Shown: positions 25,496 to 33,551 of the stretch, piece after piece
Layout: each line of letters starts with the position of its first letter
Position numbering within the stretch: position 1 is the first letter of the stretch
Assembly (NCBI GenBank): GCA_022710935.1
Contig: JAKLFY010000048.1
Span: 1 to 49,193 of the forward strand
DNA length: 49,193 bases
Source of the DNA: Verrucomicrobiota bacterium
GTDB taxonomy: Bacteria > Verrucomicrobiota > Verrucomicrobiia > Limisphaerales > J093
Reading direction: 5' to 3'
The notes under the pieces: generated by a model
Seen by the model: only the letters and a program-made list of their open reading frames with translations
Told to the model about the DNA's origin: nothing
The model's database searches: none
Translations under genes and position numbers: made by a program

Positions 25496-25957
25496 ATGCC
25501 AGATTATCTCGAAACGACGCTGGACAAATTCACCTTTCGGGTGGCCAAGGATCGGCTTTACACAGGACGAGGCGCTTGGGTCTTCTGGATGCGGCCCGAA
25601 GCGCCCACCCGCGTCCGCATCGGCCTGGCTGACTATCTCCAGCAGCGCAGCGGCGACGTCGCCTTCGCCACAGTTCAGCCGGTGGGGACCAAGTTGGTCG
25701 CGGGCGACAGGCTGGCTGAAATTGAGACCATCAAGGCGATGGTGGAGCTGCCGTCGCCGGTGAGCGGGACGGTGGCGGAGGTGAACTCAGCCCTGGATAC
25801 GACGCCGGAAGTCATCAACCAGGACCCCTATGGCAACGGTTGGCTGGCGGTGGTCGAAACGACGGCTTGGGAAATTGAGCGGGCGAAGCTGGTCGAACCG
25901 GAGGCGTACTTCTCGGCCATGCGGGTCGAGGCGCTTGAGGAGTTGAAGAGGCTGTGA
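25496..25957 (+). CDS. GcvH-like lipoyl carrier protein
   Basis: 153 residues starting at the ATG with a strong ribosome site (AAAGGAG). The H-protein fold is visible: RVRIGLADYLQQRSGDV (entry strand and helix), VGTKLVAGDRLAEIETIKAM with the predicted lipoyl-lysine K80, LPSPVSGTVAEVNSAL, and NQDPYGNGWLAVVE. In ordinary GcvH the lysine is in ESVKA; here it is ETIKA. The N-terminal 30 residues (TLDKFTFRVAKDRLYTGRGAWVF) are longer and different. There is no gcvT/gcvP in the window, so this is a GcvH-like protein with another job, operon-linked to Lpd (14 bases) and overlapped by the DGC gene. Confidence 0.9.
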   Translation: MPDYLETTLDKFTFRVAKDRLYTGRGAWVFWMRPEAPTRVRIGLADYLQQRSGDVAFATVQPVGTKLVAGDRLAEIETIKAMVELPSPVSGTVAEVNSALDTTPEVINQDPYGNGWLAVVETTAWEIERAKLVEPEAYFSAMRVEALEELKRL

Positions 25958-26382
25958 ACACCGACGAGACGAAGGTGGTCGTGGTGCCGTGCAGCGGCAT
26001 CGGGAAACCGTTCGGCAGCGTGAGCCGCGAGGCGGCCTACGACCTGTGCGATGAACTACGGCCGGGGAAGACGCGGCTGGTGGCGCTGGCCAAATTGGTG
26101 ACGGGTGAAGCTACGGCCCAAGAACTCATTCGCCGACATCCGGCGGTGACCATTGATGGCTGCAAACAAATGTGCGCCGCCAAGATGGTCAGGCAGAGCG
26201 GCGGCACGGTGGCCCACGAGGTGGCCGTGCTGGACGTGTTCCGGCGTCACAAGGATCTCAAGCCTGAAGGCATTGCCGAGTTGAATGAGGCTGGGCAGAA
26301 GCTGGCCCGCGTCCTGGCCGAGGAGGTTGCTGAGCGCCTCGACGGTTTAGAGCAAGCCGCGAAAGGAGTAAGTCATGTCTGA
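25954..26382 (+). CDS. DGC-family putative zinc-binding protein 1
   Basis: 142 residues starting from the GTG that overlaps the previous stop. Family features: VVVVPCSGIGKPFGSVSREAAYDL, with C13, and TIDGCKQMCAAKM, the Asp-Gly-Cys motif that names PF08859, plus a second Cys four residues on. The pattern of four conserved acidic/Cys residues suggests a zinc or other soft-metal site; biochemical role is unknown. It is a paralog of the N-terminal half of the next gene, with which it overlaps by eight bases. Confidence 0.85.
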   Translation: MNTDETKVVVVPCSGIGKPFGSVSREAAYDLCDELRPGKTRLVALAKLVTGEATAQELIRRHPAVTIDGCKQMCAAKMVRQSGGTVAHEVAVLDVFRRHKDLKPEGIAELNEAGQKLARVLAEEVAERLDGLEQAAKGVSHV

Positions 26383-27100
26383 GGTGCTTGAACGGAAAGT
26401 GGGCATCGTCGCGTGCAGCGGGGAGGAGTTGGCCGAGGGCGCTGTCGCGCGGTTAGCCGCCCTGAAGGTGCTCAATGAACTGCGCCCCCGGGACACGGTG
26501 ACCATCTGTCTGCCCCTCTTCCTGGCGGGTGGCGCCGGGGACCGCGCCTTCGCCAAACTGCACCCCACGATTACCGTGGACGGCTGCGACCTGCGCTGCG
26601 CCGCGCGTGGCACGGAGAAGTATTCGAGCAAGCCGGCCGCCAGCCTGGTGGTGAACGAGCTTGTGGCTGAATGTGGCCTGGAGAAGCCCGAAGGACGGCG
26701 GCGATTGAATGCCGCAGGACAGAAGGCGGTGGAGCTCACGGCCGAACGCCTGGCAGCTCTGGTGGACCAAGCGCTAGGCAAGGAAGCTGGGACCTCGGCA
26801 GAGGCCGAGGCGTCGGCAAGCAGGCCCAACGGGGAGGAACGTGAGGTCGCCTGCTCTTGCGGATCAGGGGTCGCGGTGACGAAGCTCACCATCAATGGCC
26901 AGACGGTCGAGTTGGTGGCGCTGCCGCTCATCTTCCGGCACTTCCGGGAAAAGGGGCGGGGTCAGGACGAGGAAGCCGCGCGCGACCTGTTCGAGACCGT
27001 GAAAGTCTACAATGCCGTCCCGGAGGAAGCCGAGGCAAGTTACCGCGAGGTGGTGCTGCGAGAGTACGCCGCCTACTGCCAAAAGGAGATGAAGCCATGA
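26375..27100 (+). CDS. DGC-family protein 2 with extra C-terminal domain
   Basis: 241 residues. Residues about 1-130 repeat the DGC fold (VGIVACSGEELAEGAVARLA and TVDGCDLRCAARG), and after an Ala/Glu-rich linker (about 130-155) a second domain of some 85 residues begins with ACSCGSGVAVTKLTINGQTV and ends in REVVLREYAAYC. The CSCG turn and the terminal Cys could form another metal site. The second domain is absent from the neighbouring DGC protein; I do not recognise it with confidence. ATGA overlap with the OsmC gene. Confidence 0.82.
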   Translation: MSEVLERKVGIVACSGEELAEGAVARLAALKVLNELRPRDTVTICLPLFLAGGAGDRAFAKLHPTITVDGCDLRCAARGTEKYSSKPAASLVVNELVAECGLEKPEGRRRLNAAGQKAVELTAERLAALVDQALGKEAGTSAEAEASASRPNGEEREVACSCGSGVAVTKLTINGQTVELVALPLIFRHFREKGRGQDEEAARDLFETVKVYNAVPEEAEASYREVVLREYAAYCQKEMKP

Positions 27101-27549
27101 GCCGCACGGCGACCTACCACACGACGGTCCGCTGGACCGGAGAACACTGGGGCCATCTGATCATGGGCAACGGTCCGGAGATGAAGTTCTCGGCTCCGCC
27201 GGACGCGCACGGACACGCCGGAGTGGTGACGCCGGAGGACGCCTTTGTGGCGGCGGCGAACACCTGCGTGATGATGATGTTCATTTGGGCGACCGAGCGC
27301 TTCAAACTGAAGCTGGTGTCTTTTGAGTGCCGCACGGAGGGCACCAAACTCATCGAACTTGACCGCACAGAGATTTTTACCCGACTGCATTTCCGCCCGG
27401 TGATCCGCATCGCGGCGGCGGGCGAGCCACGGGCGGCCGTCGAGGCCCGTACCCGGCGAGCGCTCCAGGCGGCGCGGAAGTACAGCCTGGTGGCGAATTC
27501 GGTGAAGTCGGAAATCGTCATCGAGCCGGAGATCACTATTGACGAATGA
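27097..27549 (+). CDS. OsmC-like thiol protein
   Basis: 150 residues. OsmC fold: RTATYHTTVRWTGEHWGHLI, then SAPPDAHGHAGVVTPEDAFVAAANTC with the peroxidatic-type Cys, and LVSFECRTEG with the second Cys on the following strand. OsmC/Ohr proteins reduce organic hydroperoxides, and Ohr-type enzymes are recycled by lipoylated proteins and Lpd rather than by thioredoxin; the neighbouring lipoyl carrier and Lpd fit that chemistry well. Whether the substrate here is a peroxide or an arsenical is open. Confidence 0.88.
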   Translation: MSRTATYHTTVRWTGEHWGHLIMGNGPEMKFSAPPDAHGHAGVVTPEDAFVAAANTCVMMMFIWATERFKLKLVSFECRTEGTKLIELDRTEIFTRLHFRPVIRIAAAGEPRAAVEARTRRALQAARKYSLVANSVKSEIVIEPEITIDE

Positions 27550-27626
27550 AGGGTACAACGACCGTCGCACCCCAGGTCCGACATCTGCGGACCAAGCGGA
27601 CTGACAATGAACCTGCGAAACGAACC

Positions 27627-28403
27627 ATGAGCACAAAACAGATCGGCTTCGTCGGCGGCGGGCGCATCACGCGCATCTTCCTGGACGGCTGGAAGAGAGC
27701 GAACGCCCTGCCCGCCAACATCGTGGTTAGCGATTGCAGCGCGGAACCGCTCGCGAGGCTCAAAGCGCGGTTTCCTGCCATCAACACGGTCCAAGGCAGC
27801 GGCGCGGCCGCTTCGCAGGACCTCGTGTTCCTGGCCGTCCATCCGCCGGTGATGGCTGAGGTGGCATCGGCGATCAAGGGCAGCCTGAAGCCTGGGACCC
27901 TGGCCGTGTCGCTGGCCCCCAAGTTCACGATCTCCAAGCTCACCGAGCTGCTCGGCGGTTTCGCCCGTCTGGCGCGTGTCATTCCGAACGCGCCGTCGGT
28001 GGTGAACGTCGGCTTCAACCCGGTGGCCTTCGGCCCGGCCCTGACCGTCGCGGACAAGGCGGAACTCACCGGCTTGCTGACGCCACTGGGCGAGTGCCCG
28101 GAGGTCGCCGAGGAGAAGTTGGAGGCCTACGCTCTGTTGACCGGCATGGGGCCGACCTATTTGTGGTTCCAACTGCAAGCCCTGCGCGAAGTCGCGGCTG
28201 GGTTCGGGTTAAGCGAGGTCGAGATCACGCCGGCCCTGAAACGCATGGTCTGCGGCTCTGCGCGCACGTTGCTGGAATCCGGCCTGACACCGACCGAGGT
28301 CATGGATCTCATTCCCGTGAAGCCGCTCGCTGAAATGGAGCCGCAAGTTGCCGAGATGTACCGGACGCGGCTGCCCGGCCTCTACCAGAAGATCAAGCCG
28401 TAA
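27627..28403 (+). CDS. ProC-like NAD(P)-dependent dehydrogenase
   Basis: 258 residues from the ATG at 27627; an ATG at 27546 overlapping the OsmC stop is possible but its 27 extra residues are not family-like. Rossmann start QIGFVGGGRITRIFLDGW, VFLAVHPPVM, RVIPNAPSVVNVGFNPVAFG (ProC equivalent: MPNTPA) and LTGMGPTYLWFQLQAL. The SGSGPAY/SPGGTT pair of true ProC is degenerated to TGMGPTY and absent, and the genuine proC lies at 420-1235, so proline synthesis is unlikely. The reductase may act on an unknown small substrate of the arsenic pathway. Confidence 0.82.
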   Translation: MSTKQIGFVGGGRITRIFLDGWKRANALPANIVVSDCSAEPLARLKARFPAINTVQGSGAAASQDLVFLAVHPPVMAEVASAIKGSLKPGTLAVSLAPKFTISKLTELLGGFARLARVIPNAPSVVNVGFNPVAFGPALTVADKAELTGLLTPLGECPEVAEEKLEAYALLTGMGPTYLWFQLQALREVAAGFGLSEVEITPALKRMVCGSARTLLESGLTPTEVMDLIPVKPLAEMEPQVAEMYRTRLPGLYQKIKP

Positions 28404-28445
28404 TCACACATCACGAATCACGTATTACGCATTACACGCTCAACG
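28404..28445. repeat. Iterated ATCACG/ATTACGC tract
   Basis: The gap between the ProC-like and thioredoxin genes reads as repeats of CACATCACG, AATCACGTATTACGCATTACACG. It is a low-complexity, non-coding iteration. No promoter is evident in it. Confidence 0.5.
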
Positions 28446-28450
28446 AATCT

Positions 28451-28957
28451 ATGAAAACGCCCATCAAAATCCTCATCGTCGCCGCGCTCGCCGTGGTCGT
28501 TGTCGGCGCCGTGGCCCTTAAGAAGAGCAACACTCCAACCGAATCTCAGGCCCTAACCCCTGCGGTCGTTGCCAGTGGACCGGCTGATGATGTGGTGGCC
28601 CAAACGGCCCCGGTTGCTGAAACCAGCAAGGCCAGTCCAGCCACCGCCGTGAAGTTGCCCCGGCTGGTGGACCTGGGGGCGGGCAAGTGCATTCCCTGCA
28701 AGATGATGAAACCGATTCTGGATGAGTTGAAGCGCGACTATGCCGATCGTTTCATCACCGAGTTCATCGACGTCTGGGAGAATCCCGCCGTCGGAAAACA
28801 ATACGGCATCGAGATGATTCCGACGCAGATCTTCTATGACGCCGACGGCAAGGAACGTTTCCGCCACGTCGGTTTCTATGGCAAAGAGGACATCCTGGGT
28901 AAGTGGAAAGAACTGGGCGTGGACCTCAGTGCCAAGTCACCCGCCCCGGCGCAGTGA
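28451..28957 (+). CDS. Membrane-anchored thioredoxin-like protein
   Basis: 168 residues. One N-terminal hydrophobic helix (IKILIVAALAVVVVGAVAL) anchors or exports the protein; a Pro/Thr/Ala linker (25-68) leads to a thioredoxin domain with DLGAGKCIPCKMMKPIL (C80-x2-C83) and MIPTQIFYDADGKE (cis-Pro). Periplasmic side is expected. It precedes the cytochrome gene by 64 bases. It may pass electrons from the CcdA-like ArsG permease (33.5 kb) to periplasmic targets. Confidence 0.9.
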   Translation: MKTPIKILIVAALAVVVVGAVALKKSNTPTESQALTPAVVASGPADDVVAQTAPVAETSKASPATAVKLPRLVDLGAGKCIPCKMMKPILDELKRDYADRFITEFIDVWENPAVGKQYGIEMIPTQIFYDADGKERFRHVGFYGKEDILGKWKELGVDLSAKSPAPAQ

Positions 28958-29021
28958 TCCTCGCGTGGCACCAAGACTCCGGTCCGAAACCCAATCCAGG
29001 CCAACTGAAGCAACCCACATC

Positions 29022-31538
29022 ATGAAAACGCAAAGAGACTCCCACCCGCGTCTCCACCTCAGCGGCGGATTACTTTTCATGCTGATCGGCGCGGCTGTTG
29101 TGTCCGACAGAGGGCCGGCCCGTGCTGCCACCACGACTCCGGAGCCCAAGCGTGTGCAAGGCGTCTGCCCGCCTTTCATGCTGAGGGATGAGCAGGGCAA
29201 CGTGATCGACCCGGTCAAGGGCCTCAACGCCAACGCGCCGTATTCGCCCAAGCAGACCTGTGGCGCTGCAGGTTGTCACGACTACGACAAGATTACCCAG
29301 GGTTATCACTTTACACAGGGCAAGGGCGAAGCGGTTCCGCCGGACATGGCGGCGCGGTATCAGTGGGTCTCCTCGCCCGGCAACTACGGCGGCACCTGGT
29401 GTTCGCCCGCACCTCTCTACCGCTACCTGGCGCCCAAGACGAACGCGTCGGCGACAACCATCGACATGACCTCGGCGACGTTCATCACGGCGGGGTGCGG
29501 CAGTTGCCATCCGGGCGGCGGACCGCTCGAGTTGGATCGCGAGGGCAAACGCTACGACACCTGGATGCGGGATCCGGCCAGCGGCTTGACCCCCGGCGGC
29601 GACAACCGATTCGACGGCGACTATTTCAAGACGCGCTGGTCGGATTCCGGGGTGATTGAAGCGGACTGTCTCCTCTGCCACCTGCCCGAATACAACATCA
29701 AGAAGCGCAACGACCAACTCACCAAACTGAACTTTCGTTGGGCAGCCACCGAAGGCGCAGGTTTTGGTCTGGTTTCCGGGATTGTCGCGAGCAATCAACC
29801 GCCGCAAGTCGCCTACGATCTGAAGAACTTCGATGCGGGCGGCAAACTCAAGGTCCGGGTCGTCACCCAACCGAGGAACGAGACCTGTCTCAATTGCCAT
29901 GCCCAGCCCGGGTGGAAGAAGCGCGGCGCGGACTATCGTGGCCGCACCGACGTCCATTTTCGCGCCGGTCTCCGTTGTGTGGATTGTCACCCCGCCGGCA
30001 GCAATGCGGACGATCCGAGCATCCAGGGACGCGAGGTGCATCAATTCGCCAAGGGTGACGACCCCGGCGGCCGAGTGCGGGACGATCTGGACAACAGCGT
30101 GCGCGATTGTACGACCTGCCACACGACCGGCCAGTTCGGGGCGCCGGTGGCCACCCACCCGTGGCTGCCCCCGTTGCACCTCGATCGGATCGCCTGTCAG
30201 ACCTGCCACACGCCGGAAAAGAAGGTCATGCCGATCCAGGTGCAGGCCAGCGACGTCTTCAACCGCGACGCCTGGATTGACCCGGGCGGCAAGCAACTCT
30301 GGACCTTTTACGGCGTGGACGGCGTTTACCGCAACCATTACGGCATCCTTAAGGTGATGGGCTACGATGATAAACCGACCGAGGTGTTCCAGCCCGTCCT
30401 GGCGGACTACAAAGGCAAGATCTACCCGGTGAACCGCATCCACTCGACCTGGCCGGGCATCGAAACGCCGGGGCAACCGGGCCTGATGCAGCCGCGTCCG
30501 CCGGACATCCACAAGATGTGGAAGGCCCACTTCGACGATGCGAAGCAGTATCCGGAGTTGGCAAGGATCAAGGATGACGATGGGGATGGCGCGCTGGAGA
30601 TCAATCGCCCGGAGGAGGTGGACACACTGATCGCCGCGGTGACGCAACACCTGTCGTCGCTGAACTACGACCTGAAAGGCAAGCGGGTGGTGTGGGTCTC
30701 GAGCGACCGGGTGTATCACTCGGGAACGGAGTATCGCACGCTCGAGAAGGCCGAATGGGAAGCGACGCCCTACGCCAACGTGCACAAATACAATCACGAC
30801 ATCTCGCCCGCCCGCGCCGCGCTCGGATCGGGTGGCTGCACCGATTGCCACGCGACGAAGTCGGAGTTCTTCCACCGCGCCGTACTGCTGACGGCATTCT
30901 CACCCGAGGATGGGGGTCCACGCTGGACACCCAATTTCGCCGTGCTCGGCTACTCGCCCTTGTCGGTCCGCCTGGGCGCATTTCGCGAGGCCACCCTCAA
31001 GCCATGGACTTACACTCTCGTGGCTTTGGTCGTGGGTTTGGTCGTGTTGCTGGCGTTGCGCGGGGTGGCCCTGCGCCACAGCGTCGTCACCCCGGGTACG
31101 CTGGCGAAGCTCTCGTGGCTGGCTCTTGCGGGCTTGGTGTTGGGCGGGATTGTGGTGGCACGGTCAACCGAGTTGGCTGAGTACATGACCGTGCGCCGGT
31201 TCACCCTTGACGCGGCCCATTTCTGGATCGGCGTGGGCATTCTGCTGCTCGCGGTTGTCCTGGCCCTTCAGCATCCCACGAAAACGGCGACGCAATGCAC
31301 ACCACCGGGCTTGGCACGCATCCTGTGGGGACTCATCGTGTTCACCGGACTCTGTGGCGGGCTGATGCTGGTGAAGCTCAGTTGGTTCGAGACGCTTGTT
31401 CGCTTCGCCTACACCGGGTTCGACGTTGGCTTGTTCTTGTTGATCCTTGTTGCGGCTGTGGACCTGATCCGCCGGTTGGCCGGCATGCCGTGTCCTCGAG
31501 CAATCGAAGCCACTAGGACGAAACCGGCGAGCACGTGA
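29022..31538 (+). CDS. Octaheme c-type cytochrome with C-terminal membrane domain
   Basis: 838 residues: signal peptide (LHLSGGLLFMLIGAAVV..ARAA), heme sites CGAAGCH (80-86, a CX4CH), CGSCH (159), CLLCH (216), CLNCH (289), CVDCH (319), CTTCH (363), CQTCH (392) and CTDCH (606), i.e. seven CXXCH plus one CX4CH, and about five membrane helices after residue 660. No CXXCK site is present, so it is not a nitrite-reductase-type octaheme enzyme; the CX4CH plus seven CXXCH set recalls the octaheme tetrathionate-reductase family (from memory). The long insertion between hemes 7 and 8 (400-600) is rich in aromatic residues. It should carry electrons between the inner membrane and the periplasm; its stop overlaps the porin start. 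Confidence 0.9.
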   Translation: MKTQRDSHPRLHLSGGLLFMLIGAAVVSDRGPARAATTTPEPKRVQGVCPPFMLRDEQGNVIDPVKGLNANAPYSPKQTCGAAGCHDYDKITQGYHFTQGKGEAVPPDMAARYQWVSSPGNYGGTWCSPAPLYRYLAPKTNASATTIDMTSATFITAGCGSCHPGGGPLELDREGKRYDTWMRDPASGLTPGGDNRFDGDYFKTRWSDSGVIEADCLLCHLPEYNIKKRNDQLTKLNFRWAATEGAGFGLVSGIVASNQPPQVAYDLKNFDAGGKLKVRVVTQPRNETCLNCHAQPGWKKRGADYRGRTDVHFRAGLRCVDCHPAGSNADDPSIQGREVHQFAKGDDPGGRVRDDLDNSVRDCTTCHTTGQFGAPVATHPWLPPLHLDRIACQTCHTPEKKVMPIQVQASDVFNRDAWIDPGGKQLWTFYGVDGVYRNHYGILKVMGYDDKPTEVFQPVLADYKGKIYPVNRIHSTWPGIETPGQPGLMQPRPPDIHKMWKAHFDDAKQYPELARIKDDDGDGALEINRPEEVDTLIAAVTQHLSSLNYDLKGKRVVWVSSDRVYHSGTEYRTLEKAEWEATPYANVHKYNHDISPARAALGSGGCTDCHATKSEFFHRAVLLTAFSPEDGGPRWTPNFAVLGYSPLSVRLGAFREATLKPWTYTLVALVVGLVVLLALRGVALRHSVVTPGTLAKLSWLALAGLVLGGIVVARSTELAEYMTVRRFTLDAAHFWIGVGILLLAVVLALQHPTKTATQCTPPGLARILWGLIVFTGLCGGLMLVKLSWFETLVRFAYTGFDVGLFLLILVAAVDLIRRLAGMPCPRAIEATRTKPAST

Positions 31539-32950
31539 TGGCGCAATGGGCCAAACCAACGCTCATTCGCGGCAAGCATGCGGATTCCCGAATCGGCAGG
31601 CCCCCCGGAGGTTGCGTCGGATCGCTGGCGTGGCTGACGCTGGCGGCCCTGGCGTCGATGGCAGCGGACTCCGCGGTCCCAACAGCCAAGCCTTGGTATT
31701 CGCCCCTGAAGGACATCGAGGTCGGGCCAGGGAAACTGGACTTTGGCCTGAACGTCCGCACGCGTTACGAATACCTCGACAACTTCAGCATCCTGCATTA
31801 CGGCACGGGCGCCGAGGACGATGTGCTCCTCCTCCGAACGCGTCTCAACGCAGACTACCGTTTCACCGAACAGGCGCACACCTTCGTCGAGTTTCAAGAC
31901 GCGCGCTATTGGTTGAGCGACCTTGCTCTCTCCGACTTCGGTGAGTCGTGTTCCTACTACGATGAGTTCGATTTGCGGCAGGCGTATCTCGAATGGAAGC
32001 ACATGGGCAAATCGGCTTTCGGCGTGAAGCTCGGTCGCCAGATTCTGCTCTATGGCGATCGCCGTCTGTTCGCCCCCGCCGAGTGGGGCAACGTGGGCAA
32101 CTACTGGTGGGACAGCGCCAAGCTCTATTACGACACGGATACGTTCCAGGTAGACGCCTTCTACGCCCAGCGGGTGTTGAGCGAACCGAAAGACTGGAAC
32201 TTCGATCACTGGCCGTATCACGTCGGCGGAGTGTATGCCCACGTGAAGCAACTCCCGGTCACGTTGGATGCCTTCTACGTGGTGAAACACGACTGGTCCG
32301 GGAGCACACGTGGGGAGAGTGGCACGGGAGACGAGACCCGCCATACTTTCGGCCTATTCTCCGAGCAGCCCGCTGGCAAGGGCTGGGACTACGGCCTCTT
32401 CGCGGCCGGGCAGGTAGGGCAGTATGGGCGTGACGACATCGAGGCGTTCGGCGTGATCGCGCGTGGCGGCCACACGTTCAAGACCGACTGGAAGCCGCGC
32501 GTCGGCTTTGAGTTTAACTATGCCAGCGGGGACCGTGATCCAAACGACGGCGTGGCCGGCACGTTCGACGGTGTCTTTGGCGCGATGGACACTCCCTACG
32601 GCTGGATGAACGTAGTGAGCTGGAAGAACCTGGAGGACTACGCGCTCAACTTCAGTGTGCAACCGGCGAAGACCGTGAAACTGGGCGTGGATTACCATTA
32701 CTTCCGGCTCTCGCAATCACGCGACGCCTGGTACTGGGTCAATGGCAAGCCGGAACGCCGTGACCCTGCCGGCCAAGCCGGACAAGACCTCGGTCACGAG
32801 TTGGATGTGATCCTGCGCTGGCAGATCAACAATGAATTGGAGCTCCTCTTCGGTTACGCCCGGTTCTTGGCCGGCGATTTCGTGCGGAACACCCCCGGCA
32901 ACGGCCAGGATGCCAACTGGGCCTTCGCGCAACTGACATACAACTTCTGA
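31538..32950 (+). CDS. Outer-membrane beta-barrel protein (alginate-export-like)
   Basis: 470 residues with a long N-terminal export region (hydrophobic GSLAWLTLAALASMAA about 27-42) and then amphipathic strands rich in aromatics: LDFGLNVRTRYEYLDNF, AHTFVEFQDARYWL, FDLRQAYLEWKHM, FGVKLGRQILLYGDRRLF, and a final WAFAQLTYNF ending in Phe, the outer-membrane assembly signal. The GRQ...GDRR region is typical of alginate-export/AlgE-like porins (PF13372). It starts within the stop codon of the octaheme gene, so cytochrome and porin are made together; a porin-cytochrome pair or a solute pore for arsenicals are both possible. Confidence 0.87.
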   Translation: MAQWAKPTLIRGKHADSRIGRPPGGCVGSLAWLTLAALASMAADSAVPTAKPWYSPLKDIEVGPGKLDFGLNVRTRYEYLDNFSILHYGTGAEDDVLLLRTRLNADYRFTEQAHTFVEFQDARYWLSDLALSDFGESCSYYDEFDLRQAYLEWKHMGKSAFGVKLGRQILLYGDRRLFAPAEWGNVGNYWWDSAKLYYDTDTFQVDAFYAQRVLSEPKDWNFDHWPYHVGGVYAHVKQLPVTLDAFYVVKHDWSGSTRGESGTGDETRHTFGLFSEQPAGKGWDYGLFAAGQVGQYGRDDIEAFGVIARGGHTFKTDWKPRVGFEFNYASGDRDPNDGVAGTFDGVFGAMDTPYGWMNVVSWKNLEDYALNFSVQPAKTVKLGVDYHYFRLSQSRDAWYWVNGKPERRDPAGQAGQDLGHELDVILRWQINNELELLFGYARFLAGDFVRNTPGNGQDANWAFAQLTYNF

Positions 32951-32954
32951 CAGC

Positions 32955-33548
32955 ATGAAATCACACACCCCGATCATCTTGCTGCTGGCCTTGGTGGCCG
33001 GCTTCGCGGCATTCTCCTCGTTCAGGCGCGGGGCAGATTCAGGCGGGTCGGGTCGGACAGTAGGGGTGTGCTGTCCGTTGGCAACCGCGCTTGAGATGAA
33101 ACCAATGCTTCCGCCCACGGACTCCGCGACGAGCGAGTCGAGCGTCGAGACCACCCGCTTACACGTTATCGCGTACTATTTTCACGGGACGGTCCGTTGC
33201 GACACCTGTCTGCTGATCGAGAATTTGGCCAAAGCGGTGATCGAGGAGCAGTTCAAGGCGGACATGGACGCCAGACGACTCACCTTCCTGCCGGTCAACT
33301 ACGACCTGCCGGAAAACGCGCACTTCCTGAAGACCTACAGCTTACCTTGCCCATCCCTGGTGCTGGTCCGACAGACGGACGGGCAGGATGCAGGCTGGAA
33401 GCTGCTTGGCGACGTCTGGCAGTTAGTGCACGAACCTCCCGAGCTCAACCGTTACGTCGCAGCCGAGGTGCAGGCATTCCTGAGCGGCGAGGAGCAGCAG
33501 ACCGGCAGTGCCCCCCCGCAACCGCCATCTGCCGCGGAGCAGCGTTGA
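32955..33548 (+). CDS. arsF: ArsF-family (nitrophenyl-arsenical reductase subunit-like) protein
   Basis: 197 residues, N-terminal export helix (TPIILLLALVAGFAAF), a CC pair at 39-40, then the family core VIAYYFHGTVRCDTCLLIE with C82-x2-C85 and FLPVNYDLPENAHFLKTY, SLPCPSLVLV. The fold is thioredoxin-like. ArsF takes its name from the arsEFG genes linked to reduction of nitrophenyl arsenicals in Shewanella (from memory). Here it stands directly before the ArsG-like permease (3 bases), the same neighbourhood. Most likely a periplasmic or membrane-tethered thiol carrier reduced through ArsG. Confidence 0.75.
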   Translation: MKSHTPIILLLALVAGFAAFSSFRRGADSGGSGRTVGVCCPLATALEMKPMLPPTDSATSESSVETTRLHVIAYYFHGTVRCDTCLLIENLAKAVIEEQFKADMDARRLTFLPVNYDLPENAHFLKTYSLPCPSLVLVRQTDGQDAGWKLLGDVWQLVHEPPELNRYVAAEVQAFLSGEEQQTGSAPPQPPSAAEQR

Positions 33549-33551
33549 TTT

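Noticed and set aside
25496-25957. Ordinary glycine-cleavage H protein
   Set aside because: No gcvT, gcvP or lipoate-attachment gene nearby; N terminus differs and the gene is overlapped by DGC/OsmC genes of the arsenic island.
27627-28403. Second proline-synthesis reductase
   Set aside because: The ProC C-terminal signatures are missing or altered, and a full proC is present at 420-1235.
29022-31538. Octaheme nitrite or hydroxylamine reductase
   Set aside because: No CXXCK catalytic heme site and no hydroxylamine-oxidoreductase Tyr motif; membrane helices at the C terminus are also not expected.
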